From Hyphomicrobiales bacterium (GTDB taxonomy: Bacteria > Pseudomonadota > Alphaproteobacteria > Rhizobiales > Rhizobiaceae): a DNA stretch of 64,000 bases. The stretch lies in NCBI GenBank assembly GCA_900471925.1, contig UCGV01000024.1, forward strand, positions 1 through 64,000, written 5' to 3'. The notes beneath the pieces were generated by a model. It searched no databases and was not told the origin of the DNA. It worked only from the letters and a program-made list of their open reading frames with translations. A program made the translations under genes and the position numbers. Positions 17,775 to 28,720 of this stretch are shown piece by piece (position 1 is the stretch's first letter; the number at the start of each line of letters is the position of its first letter).

Positions 17775-18371
17775 TCAGGCGGCGTTGGTCTCCAGGACCG
17801 TTGCCGCATCCAGAACCGTCATGAACTGGCGCAGCCACGAGGGATGGGCCGGCCATGCCGGTGCGGTGACGAGATTGCCGTCGGAAACGGCATCGCTGAT
17901 GGCGATGTCGGCATAGATGCCGCCGGCGAGCTCGACTTCCGGGCGGCAGGCGGGATAGGCCGAGCAGGTGCGGCCCTTGAGCACGCCTGCAGCGGTCAGA
18001 AGCTGGGCGCCGTGGCAGATCGCGGCCACCGGCTTGTTGGCATCGAAGAAATGCCTCACAGCCTTGATGACATCGGGGTTCAGGCGCAGATATTCCGGCG
18101 CGCGACCGCCCGGAATGACCAGAGCATCGTAATCTTCGGCGCGCACGCTCTCGAACGTCGCGTTGAGCGCGAAATTGTGGCCACGCTTTTCCGAATAGGT
18201 CTGGTCGCCCTCGAAATCGTGGATGGCGGTGGCGACCGTCTGTCCGGCAGTCTTGCCGGGGCAGACGGCATGGACCGTATAGCCGCAGGCAAGCAGCGTC
18301 TGAAACGGCACCATGGTTTCGTAATCTTCAGTGAAATCGCCTGTGATCATCAGGATCTTGGATGCTGGCAT
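17775..18371 (-). CDS. DJ-1/PfpI family protein
   Basis: 198 aa from [18 protein letters not shown], with CGGGAGGAAGAA before the ATG. Seen: the Rossmann-like start, a conserved acidic residue in DFTEDYE, the strand [14 protein letters not shown], and the nucleophile elbow [10 protein letters not shown] with the reactive Cys, as in PfpI/YhbO proteins. Members act on glyoxal-type adducts or as chaperones; some are peptidase-like. Its place beside an aldehyde dehydrogenase and DUF779 suggests reactive-carbonyl defence. Confidence 0.88.
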   Translation of the reverse strand: MPASKILMITGDFTEDYETMVPFQTLLACGYTVHAVCPGKTAGQTVATAIHDFEGDQTYSEKRGHNFALNATFESVRAEDYDALVIPGGRAPEYLRLNPDVIKAVRHFFDANKPVAAICHGAQLLTAAGVLKGRTCSAYPACRPEVELAGGIYADIAISDAVSDGNLVTAPAWPAHPSWLRQFMTVLDAATVLETNAA

Positions 18372-18458
18372 TTCTTCCTCCCGTAAAAACCAACAGATGG
18401 ACTTTAACAAAGGATCGCGGGCCGCGGGTACTAAGGGAATACTACACGAGCTTCCAAT

Positions 18459-18854
18459 TCAGATCGTCTCGCGCGCCCTCACATCGGGAATGGCGCAGGC
18501 CTCGCCGCCGCCGAACATGCGCGAGCGTGTGAGGAAGCGTTTCTCTCGGCCGTTATCGAGCGAAAACATACCGCCGCGGCCGGGCACGACATCGATGATG
18601 AGCTGCGTGTGTTTCCAGGCCTCGAACTGGCTGGCGCTGATATAGACAGGCACGCCGCCGATCTCTCCGAGCTTCACATCCAGATCGCCGACAATGAAAT
18701 CGTCCGTCGGGTAGCACATGGGCGACGAGCCGTCGCAGCAGCCGCCGGACTGGTGGAAGAGGATATCGGGATAATCCTGCTGGATTTCCTTGATGAGGTC
18801 GAGCGCTGCATCGGTTGCGAGCACGCGCGGTTCGCCATTGATCGTCTGTTCCAT
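18459..18854 (-). CDS. DUF779 domain-containing protein
   Basis: 131 aa from MEQTINGEPRVLATDAALDLI. The cysteine-rich motif HQSGGCCDGSSPMCYP (about residues 34-49) and the later ISASQFEAWKHTQLIIDVVPGRGGMFSL are typical of DUF779. These proteins are commonly encoded next to acetaldehyde-type aldehyde dehydrogenases, as here (dehydrogenase 74 nt upstream, same strand). The Cys cluster may bind a metal. Molecular function unknown. Confidence 0.85.
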   Translation of the reverse strand: MEQTINGEPRVLATDAALDLIKEIQQDYPDILFHQSGGCCDGSSPMCYPTDDFIVGDLDVKLGEIGGVPVYISASQFEAWKHTQLIIDVVPGRGGMFSLDNGREKRFLTRSRMFGGGEACAIPDVRARETI

Positions 18855-18876
18855 TGATTGCCTCCTCCAAGACAAT

Positions 18877-18902
18877 GCCTCCTCCCCGTGAGGGGAAGAG
18901 GC
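18877..18902 (-). terminator. Intercistronic hairpin between aldehyde dehydrogenase and DUF779
   Basis: GCCTCCTCCCC pairs with GGGGAAGAGGC across a 4-nt loop (GTGA on the plus strand), an 11-bp stem with one wobble. Read on the transcribed strand it is followed by mixed sequence rather than U, so it may lower downstream expression or protect the upstream mRNA rather than end transcription. Confidence 0.5.
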
Positions 18903-18928
18903 CTGATAATAGCATAGCCAGCCGCTTC

Positions 18929-20437
<1,509 letters not shown>

Positions 20438-20541
20438 GTCATCCTCCCTTGATGAACAGGTTCCGGATCGAACCATAGCAGGAAATCTGTGTCGCTTTCG
20501 TCAGGGGGAACAGAGTGGCTTGCCAATACCGCAGCGCACAG

Positions 20542-20559
20542 TGTCGCAGAGTTGCGACA
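20542..20559. promoter_or_regulatory. Palindromic operator upstream of the aldehyde dehydrogenase
   Basis: TGTCGCA-GAGT-TGCGACA is a perfect 7-bp dyad with a 4-nt spacer, about 105 nt before the dehydrogenase start. A near copy precedes the AcoR-like regulator (21674-21691), which makes it the best candidate binding site for that protein. Confidence 0.7.
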
Positions 20560-20605
20560 GGTTCTGACAGTACCACGAAAACGTGATTGAACCTTTCGGC
20601 TGGCC

Positions 20606-21565
20606 TCAGTGGAGGTCGAGCTTCTTCATCTTCCGGTGCAGCGTGGCGCGGCTGATGCCGAGGGCGGCGGCGGCCTGGGAGACATTGCCGTGGGTGCGCG
20701 ACAGCGCACGCAGAAGTGCTGCCTTCTCGGCTTCGGCCATTTCCTCTTCCTGTGAAACGCGGCCTTCATGCAGTGCATCGGAGGCAGGTAGGCCGGCGGC
20801 GATGCGCAGATCATCGAGCTTGAGGGCGATGCGGGCAGCGCGCGTGGCGCCGAGCACGAGGTCATGCCGATCGACGGCGAGCAGCGCGTTTGCGGAATTG
20901 GCGCCGGCCGGCACCATGACGAAGCGGGCGCCGGCAAAGGCCGAGCGGAACAGATTGAGCTCGATGCGCATAGCCGCATCGCGCACGGCCTGCGAGAGAA
21001 TGGAGAGCGTCATTTCGTTGACGTCGTCGCGGCACGTGGAGATATCAAGTGCTGCGGTCAGCAGGCCACGATGATCGCGGATTGGCGCGGTGGTGCAGCT
21101 GAGCTTGATATTGGAGCAATAGAAATGCTGGTCGCGGAAGACGGCAACGGAGCGGTCGTCGGCAAGGGCGGTGCCGATGCCGTTTGTGCCGATGCTGGCC
21201 TCGGTCCAGACAGAGCCGGTCCACAGACCGAGATCGTGGAATTCCTTGTCATTGCCGGCCGCCCCCCGGCGTTCCAGCGCAATGCCGTTGCGGTCGGTCA
21301 GAAGCAGGCAGCAGCCGGCCTTGCCGACCGTTGCAAAGAGACGGTCGAGTTCTTCGCGGGCGTCGGCGATCAATTGTTCGGATTGCTCCCGCGCCAGGCC
21401 GAATTCCTGCTCGGTGAGGCGCAGGGGCGCGCGCTTATCCTCCGGCGCCAGCCGGTACATCGTCATGCAGCGGCGCCAGGAGGCCACGATTGGAGAGCTG
21501 GCCGCAGCGGAATTCTGCTGGGCGGACGTGTAGACGTGTTCCGCATGCGCGGATTGTTCGTGCAT
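20606..21565 (-). CDS. AcoR-like GAF/Fis regulator lacking the AAA+ domain
   Basis: 319 aa from MHEQSAHAEHVYTSAQQ (GGGAGGAGCCTCG before the ATG). The N-terminal part matches the AcoR sensor: SWRRCMTMYRLAP, a GAF domain (LFATVGKAGCCLLLTDRNGIAL ... GLWTGSVWTEASIGTNGIGTAL), and HFYCSNIKLSCTTAPI. The C-terminus is a Fis-type helix-turn-helix (RALSRTHGNVSQAAAALGISRATLHRKM, about residues 282-312). The sigma-54 activating AAA+ module (GAFTGA loop, Walker motifs) that should sit between them is absent; only about 60 residues join the halves. It is therefore expected to work with a sigma-70 promoter. It lies upstream of the aldehyde dehydrogenase on the same strand. Confidence 0.85.
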   Translation of the reverse strand: MHEQSAHAEHVYTSAQQNSAAASSPIVASWRRCMTMYRLAPEDKRAPLRLTEQEFGLAREQSEQLIADAREELDRLFATVGKAGCCLLLTDRNGIALERRGAAGNDKEFHDLGLWTGSVWTEASIGTNGIGTALADDRSVAVFRDQHFYCSNIKLSCTTAPIRDHRGLLTAALDISTCRDDVNEMTLSILSQAVRDAAMRIELNLFRSAFAGARFVMVPAGANSANALLAVDRHDLVLGATRAARIALKLDDLRIAAGLPASDALHEGRVSQEEEMAEAEKAALLRALSRTHGNVSQAAAALGISRATLHRKMKKLDLH

Positions 21566-21980
21566 CGAGGCTCCTCCCACGGAACTTGCGCATATTCTGA
21601 TGTAAATACGGCAGCTTTGCAATCAGGCCGGAATGACAGGGGATTGAATGGACGGAAATTGCGTGGCCGCGAGTGTCGCATTTCTGAGACAGTTGTATCC
21701 GGCGCCTCGAGATCACGCTCGCGATAATATGACCGGCCTTCCGCTTGCCCGGCCCTGCTTTGCCGCATAGCGTCGTATTTCGATGGATATAACGATCCAA
21801 GGCCGGCGCCATTTCACGTTTGCGTGTTTCCGCCGGTGCTCGCGTAACAAAACGCTGGATGGCTCCGTAATTTCCAGCGTGGGCAAAAAAGATCGGCGTG
21901 GCGGGAATAAAGCCGAGCGATCGTTGTCTACCGAATGAAAGTGCCTGTCGCAGACGCTGAAGACATAGGAGAGCAACGCG
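21566..21980. promoter_or_regulatory. Divergent intergenic region with second TGTCGCA palindrome
   Basis: This 415-nt gap separates the AcoR-like gene and msrB. It contains TGTCGCA-TTTC-TGAGACA (21674-21691), one mismatch from the dyad before the dehydrogenase, suggesting autoregulation. Further right, CGCTGGA and TCCAGCG (about 21862-21886) could form a hairpin of unknown role. AGGAGAGCAACG is the msrB ribosome site. I see no gene in the gap. Confidence 0.55.
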
Positions 21981-22469
21981 ATGCTGAACAGACGATTGCT
22001 GCTGACCACTACCGGACTTGGCGCCTTTGCCCTGCGCTTCGGTTTCGGCAGCCGTGCCATGGCGGAAGAGACATTCGCCGTTACGCACAGCGACGATGAG
22101 TGGAAGAAGCTCCTGACGGCGGATCAATATTCGGTGCTGCGGCAGGAGGGAACGGAGTATCCGTTCACCAGCCCGCTGTTGCACGAAGAGCGCAAGGGCA
22201 ATTTTGCCTGCGCCGGCTGTGATCAGGAGGCTTTTTCCTCGACCACGAAATTCGATAGCGGAACGGGCTGGCCGAGCTTCTGGGCGCCGCTCGACGACAA
22301 GGTCGTCGGCACGACGCGCGACACGACCTTCGGCATGTTCCGCGATGCCGTGCATTGCGGGCGCTGCGGCGGGCATCTCGGGCACGTTTTCAATGACGGA
22401 CCGAAGCCGACCGGGTTGCGCTACTGCATGAACGGCGTGGCCATGACATTCCACCCGGCCTCTGCCTGA
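21981..22469 (+). CDS. msrB: Peptide-methionine (R)-S-oxide reductase MsrB, exported form
   Basis: 162 aa. The N-terminus MLNRRLLLTTTGLGAFALRF is a signal peptide with paired Arg (Tat-like) and a likely cleavage at AMA-EE. The MsrB domain has both zinc CxxC pairs (C77/C80 and C126/C129), the motif GTGWPSFW, and the catalytic Cys in RYCMN (C149). It reduces methionine-R-sulfoxide in proteins, here in the periplasm. dipZ follows 16 nt later; its thioredoxin-like domain is the obvious source of electrons. Confidence 0.92.
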   Translation: MLNRRLLLTTTGLGAFALRFGFGSRAMAEETFAVTHSDDEWKKLLTADQYSVLRQEGTEYPFTSPLLHEERKGNFACAGCDQEAFSSTTKFDSGTGWPSFWAPLDDKVVGTTRDTTFGMFRDAVHCGRCGGHLGHVFNDGPKPTGLRYCMNGVAMTFHPASA

Positions 22470-22485
22470 TAGACGGAATATATCG

Positions 22486-24357
22486 ATGCTTCTCTTCGTC
22501 CTTGCCTATCTCGGCGGGGTGCTGACGATCGTCAGCCCCTGCATCCTGCCGGTGCTGCCCTTCGTCTTTGCGCGGGCAGGCCAGCCCTTCATGCGCAGTA
22601 CATTGCCGATGCTCGTCGGCATGGCGGCGACATTTGCCGGCGTCGCGACACTGGCGGCTGTCGGCGGCGGCTGGGCGGTGCAGGCTAATGAATATGGCCG
22701 TTATGCCGCCATCGCGCTGCTCGCGATTTTCGGCATCATCCTGCTGTTCCCGTCGCTGTCGGATTATCTGACGCGACCGCTCGTTTCGCTTGGCGCGCGG
22801 CTGTCGCAGTCGGCTGACAAGAGCACGCGCGGCGGCGGCTCGGCGATTGCCGCCTCGCTGCTGCTCGGCGTTGCGACCGGCCTGCTCTGGGCGCCCTGCG
22901 CCGGACCGGTTCTCGGGCTCATCCTTACAGGCGCAGCGCTTCAGGGCGCGAATGTCGGCACGACGCTGTTGTTGCTTGCCTATGCGCTCGGTGCCGCAAC
23001 CTCGCTGGCGCTGGCTCTTCTTATCGGTGGCAAAGTCTACCAGACGATGAAGCGGTCTCTCGGCGTCGGCGAATGGCTGCGGCGCGGTGTCGGCGTCGCA
23101 GTTCTTGTCGCGGTCGTTGCGATTGCACTTGGACTCGATACCGGCTTCCTGACACAGGCTTCGCTTGCCAGCACCAATGTTCTGGAACAGGGACTGGTCG
23201 ATCGGTTCCATCCGCAGCAGCAGACGGCCGACAATGCCGGAGGCTCCATGAAGTCGGTTGTCATGCCGGCTGGTGGCGGCGGCTCGATGGCGATGAGCGG
23301 CAACAACCAGATGATGATGGCCGGCAATCCTGCTGCCATGAGCGGCAATAGCATGATGATGGCGATGAAGCCCAAAGGCGCTGCCGAACAGCTGCCCGTA
23401 GAGGGCCAGATGCCGCCGCTTGACGGCGCGGTGCAGTGGTTGAATTCAGGGCCACTGACGGCCGAGCAGCTGAAGGGCAAGGTCGTACTTGTCGATTTCT
23501 GGACCTATTCCTGCATCAACTGCCTGCGTGCGATCCCCTACGTCGAAGCCTGGGCTGAGAAATACAAGGATCAGGGTCTCGTCGTCATCGGGGTGCATTC
23601 CCCGGAATTCGCCTTCGAGAAGAACGTCGACAATGTGAAAAAGGCGATTTCCGATCTCGGCATTACCTATCCGGTCGCCGTCGACAACGACTATGCGATC
23701 TGGCGTGCCTTCGACAATGAATATTGGCCGGCGCATTATTTCATCGATGCGAAGGGGCAGATACGCCACCATCATTTCGGTGAAGGCGATTACGACCAGT
23801 CCGAACGGGTAATCCAGCAGTTGCTGGCCGAAGCCGGCAAGAGCAACGTTTCCAGCGATATCGTCGACGTCAAGGCGACCGGTGCCGAAGCTGCTTCCGA
23901 TACGGCCAATGTGCAGTCCCCGGAAACCTATGTCGGCTACTCCCGTTCGCAGAACTTCGTCGACGACAAGGGCACGGTCAACGACGCAGCGCACGACTAT
24001 GCCGCTGCGACGCCCAAACTCAACGAATGGGGGCTGACTGGTAACTGGACAGTCGGCCCGGAGGAGGCTTCGCTGAACGCTTCCGGCGGCAGCATCTACT
24101 ATCGATTCCATGCCCGCGATCTGCATCTGGTTCTCGGACCTAGTGCGGATGGAAAGCCGGTGCGCTTCAAGGTGACGGTGGACGGCAAGGCGCCGAGCGA
24201 TGGTCACGGGGTGGATACGGATGCCGACGGCAATGGCACGGTGACGGGGCAACGGCTCTATCAACTGGTGCGCGAAGCCGGACCGGTCGGTGATCACACG
24301 TTCGAGATTCATTTCCTCGATCCCGGCGTGCAGGCTTTCGCCTTCACCTTCGGCTAA
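22486..24357 (+). CDS. dipZ: DipZ: CcdA-like membrane domain fused to thioredoxin-like domain
   Basis: 623 aa. Residues 1-240 form a CcdA/DsbD-type membrane domain with the redox cysteines C19 (SPCILP) and C138 (WAPCAGP). Residues 255-294 form a linker with 12 Met in 40 residues. A thioredoxin-like domain follows with SCINC (C343/C346) in the TlpA/ResA style (VDFWTYSCINCLRAIPYVEAW), then a C-terminal beta-rich DipZ domain ending QAFAFTFG. It should carry reducing power from cytoplasmic thioredoxin across the membrane to periplasmic partners, most likely MsrB encoded next door. The 3' end overlaps the convergent flavoprotein gene by 14 nt. Confidence 0.9.
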   Translation: MLLFVLAYLGGVLTIVSPCILPVLPFVFARAGQPFMRSTLPMLVGMAATFAGVATLAAVGGGWAVQANEYGRYAAIALLAIFGIILLFPSLSDYLTRPLVSLGARLSQSADKSTRGGGSAIAASLLLGVATGLLWAPCAGPVLGLILTGAALQGANVGTTLLLLAYALGAATSLALALLIGGKVYQTMKRSLGVGEWLRRGVGVAVLVAVVAIALGLDTGFLTQASLASTNVLEQGLVDRFHPQQQTADNAGGSMKSVVMPAGGGGSMAMSGNNQMMMAGNPAAMSGNSMMMAMKPKGAAEQLPVEGQMPPLDGAVQWLNSGPLTAEQLKGKVVLVDFWTYSCINCLRAIPYVEAWAEKYKDQGLVVIGVHSPEFAFEKNVDNVKKAISDLGITYPVAVDNDYAIWRAFDNEYWPAHYFIDAKGQIRHHHFGEGDYDQSERVIQQLLAEAGKSNVSSDIVDVKATGAEAASDTANVQSPETYVGYSRSQNFVDDKGTVNDAAHDYAAATPKLNEWGLTGNWTVGPEEASLNASGGSIYYRFHARDLHLVLGPSADGKPVRFKVTVDGKAPSDGHGVDTDADGNGTVTGQRLYQLVREAGPVGDHTFEIHFLDPGVQAFAFTFG

Positions 24358-25555
24358 GCCAGCCCTCGACGCCTTTCGCCGCGGCGCGGCCCGTGGCGAA
24401 ACAGGCGGTCAGCAGATAGCCGCCTGTCGGCGCTTCCCAATCCAGCATCTCTCCGGCTGCAAAAGTGCCGGGGAGATGTTTCAGCATATAGGTCTCGCCG
24501 ATTTCACTGAAGGCGATGCCGCCAGCGGAGGATATGGCCTCGGCGATGGGTCGCGGGCGCAGCAGCGGGATCGGCAAGGACTTGATGGTTGCGGCGAGTT
24601 CGTGCGGATCGTTACGGTCAGCTTCCGATCCCAACTCGCGCAGAAGTGCGGCCTTCACGCCATCGAGCCCGGCGCCCTTGCGTAGGCGGTTGGAGAAGCT
24701 CTTCTTGGCATCTTGCCGCGCGAGATCGCGAGACAGCCGATCCAGTGCACGGCCGGGGGCAAGGTCGATTTCGAGCACTGCGCTGCCATGCTGCAGCAGG
24801 TCGTCACGCAAAGCGGCAGAATGCGCATAGACGAGGCTGCCTTCGATACCGTGTTTGCTGATGACGAACTCGCCCGGAAACGTCCCTGCGCTTGATGTCG
24901 CCGTCACGGATTTCAGCGGCTCTCCAGCAAAACGATCGCGGAAGAGATCACTCCAGGCGACATCGAAGCCGCAATTGGCGGGCTGGAACGGCGCAGTTTC
25001 TATGCCGCGTTCGGAGAGCAATGGCGCCCAACCGGCATCCGAGCCGAGGCGCGGATAGCTGGCGCCGCCGAGGGCGAGTAGAGTTGCATCGCAGGCAACG
25101 GTCTTGCGACCGTCGGGCGTTTCGAAAACGTGGCCGTCGTCTGCAAAGCCGATCCAGCGATGGCGTGTGAAGAAGCTGACGCCGTGGGCTTCCAGCCGGG
25201 CGAGCCAGGCACGCAGCAGGGGCGAGGCTTTCATCACGTTCGGAAAGACCCGACCGGAAGAGCCGACGAAGGTTTCGGTGCCGAGGTCCGCCGCCCAGGC
25301 GCGGATATCGGTCGGGGTGAAGGCATCGAGGGCGGCGCGCAGCCGCGGATTGGCCTTGCCGAAGCGGGTGGCGAAGTGCTGGTAATCTTCGGAATGGGTG
25401 ATGTTGAGGCCGGACTTGCCGGCGAGCAGGAACTTGCGGGCGAAAGTCGGCATCGCGTCATAGACGCAAACGGCATGGCCGCTTGCCGACAGCACTTCAG
25501 CTGCCGAAAGGCCGGCGGGGCCGCCGCCGATGATCGCGATCGTCTTCTGTTTCAT
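24344..25555 (-). CDS. NAD(P)/FAD-dependent oxidoreductase, TIGR03862/BaiN-like flavoprotein
   Basis: 403 aa. The dinucleotide fold IAIIGGGPAGLSAAEVL starts at residue 7, followed by MPTFARKFLLAGKSGLNITHSED, the hallmark of the HI0933/BaiN family, and a C-terminal FAD-contacting segment (SAGGIAFSEIGETYMLKHLPGTFAAGEMLDWEAPTGGYLLTACFATGR). TIGR03862 is my subfamily guess. The reaction is unknown for most members. Ribosome site AAGAAGGCGCT. Convergent with dipZ and monocistronic by position. Confidence 0.88.
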   Translation of the reverse strand: MKQKTIAIIGGGPAGLSAAEVLSASGHAVCVYDAMPTFARKFLLAGKSGLNITHSEDYQHFATRFGKANPRLRAALDAFTPTDIRAWAADLGTETFVGSSGRVFPNVMKASPLLRAWLARLEAHGVSFFTRHRWIGFADDGHVFETPDGRKTVACDATLLALGGASYPRLGSDAGWAPLLSERGIETAPFQPANCGFDVAWSDLFRDRFAGEPLKSVTATSSAGTFPGEFVISKHGIEGSLVYAHSAALRDDLLQHGSAVLEIDLAPGRALDRLSRDLARQDAKKSFSNRLRKGAGLDGVKAALLRELGSEADRNDPHELAATIKSLPIPLLRPRPIAEAISSAGGIAFSEIGETYMLKHLPGTFAAGEMLDWEAPTGGYLLTACFATGRAAAKGVEGWLSRR

Positions 25556-25594
25556 AGCGCCTTCTTGGCGCGGGCATTCAGTAAGCGCAAGTCG

Positions 25595-26017
25595 TCAGTG
25601 ATGCGGATGCACGCACTTGCCGTGATCGGCCAGCACTTCGATAACCCGGCATTGATCGACGCGGCCATGGCCGCATCCTTCGACCATCTGTTCCAGTTCG
25701 GCCTTCAGGGCGTTGAGGCTGCGAATACGCTGCTCGACTTCGATGAGCCGCGCCTTGGCGATGGCATCGGCGGATGCGCAGGACTGGTGCGGGTCGTCCT
25801 GCAGGTGCAGCAGGGTGCGGATCGCCTCGATCTCGAAGCCGAGTTCGCGGGCGTGGCGGATGAAGGCGAGGCGGTTGAGGTCCGATGGCTCGTAGGAGCG
25901 TTGATTGCCCTCGCTCCGGCTTGGCGCAGATAACAGGCCGATGCCTTCATAATAGCGGATCGTCGGCACCTTGACGCCGCTCTGGCGGGCGGCTTCACCG
26001 ATGGTGATCTTTTTCAT
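25595..26017 (-). CDS. MerR family heavy-metal-responsive regulator, ZntR/CadR type
   Basis: 140 aa. The N-terminal MerR helix-turn-helix (MKKITIGEAARQSGVKVPTIRYYEGIGLL) leads to a coiled dimer helix and a metal site. Cysteines C80 (HQSC), C115 (EGCGH), C123 (DQCRV) and C135, with a His-rich tail (CVHPHH), match the Zn/Cd/Pb group rather than CueR. It is divergent from the zntA-like ATPase, and the shared gap has a MerR-type promoter with a 19-nt spacer. It should repress without metal and twist the promoter active with Zn2+, Cd2+ or Pb2+. Confidence 0.93.
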   Translation of the reverse strand: MKKITIGEAARQSGVKVPTIRYYEGIGLLSAPSRSEGNQRSYEPSDLNRLAFIRHARELGFEIEAIRTLLHLQDDPHQSCASADAIAKARLIEVEQRIRSLNALKAELEQMVEGCGHGRVDQCRVIEVLADHGKCVHPHH

Positions 26018-26027
26018 GATTTTCCTC

Positions 26028-26058
26028 TTGCACCTCTAGTCGCTAGAGGATGTAGGAA
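26028..26058 (+). promoter_or_regulatory. MerR-type promoter of the zntA-like gene
   Basis: TTGCAC (26028-26033) and TAGGAA (26053-26058) are separated by 19 nt, the over-long spacing MerR regulators correct. Between them lies the perfect dyad CCTCTAG-TCG-CTAGAGG (26033-26049). Confidence 0.85.
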
Positions 26059-26088
26059 CGATACTGCCTACAAGCAAGGATCGAAATC

Positions 26089-28368
<2,280 letters not shown>

Positions 28369-28396
28369 AGATTTCTTTATATCATCTTGACGTTCC

Positions 28397-28424
28397 GATG
28401 CGGCGGGTGCATTCTCGCCGCATC
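28397..28424 (+). terminator. GC-rich hairpin after zntA
   Basis: GATGCGGCG (28397-28405) pairs with CGCCGCATC (28416-28424), a perfect 9-bp stem with a 10-nt loop. It lies between the zntA stop and the riboswitch. No U-run follows; it may end zntA transcription or belong to the metE leader. Confidence 0.5.
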
Positions 28425-28627
28425 GTGGTTCTCGGGATCTGATAATCCTGAGCTAAGAGGGAATTCGGTGCGGCCATGCCAAGACCGAAGCTGCCCCCGC
28501 AACTGTAAGCGGATAGACACTGTCCTTCGACGTCACTGGGAAGACGCCTGGGAAGACCGGATGGTGTTGACGACCCGCAAGCCAGGAGACCTGCCGCGAT
28601 AGATAACGTCCACGGGCGGGGTGTCCC
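28425..28627 (+). ncRNA. Cobalamin riboswitch upstream of metE
   Basis: The leader contains the conserved cobalamin-aptamer blocks in order: a purine-rich GAGGGAATTCGGTG, the core CTGCCCCCGCAACTG (B12-box region and loop 5), and AGCCAGGAGACCTGCC. It is followed by GTCCACGGGCGGGGTGTCC (28608-28626), whose G-rich loop can pair with loop 5 to form the kissing interaction. Adenosylcobalamin binding should shut off metE, which is not needed when B12-dependent MetH can work. Boundaries are approximate. Confidence 0.92.
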
Positions 28628-28657
28628 GGTGTGCCGCTTTGCGCGAAACGGCACACC
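28628..28657 (+). promoter_or_regulatory. Hairpin in the metE leader
   Basis: GGTGTGCCG (28628-28636) pairs with CGGCACACC (28649-28657), a 9-bp stem with a 12-nt loop directly after the aptamer. It may be part of the expression platform. There is no U-run, which favours control of translation over termination. Confidence 0.5.
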
Positions 28658-28720
28658 TGTGGCCGCACCTCGTCGATGCGTTGCGCCTGAGCCTTGCCCA
28701 TAACCTTCGGGGTAAGGAAA

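Noticed and set aside
20438-20605. Sigma-54 promoter upstream of the aldehyde dehydrogenase
   Set aside because: No convincing TGGCAC-N5-TTGCW match was seen, and the regulator lacks the AAA+ domain needed for sigma-54.
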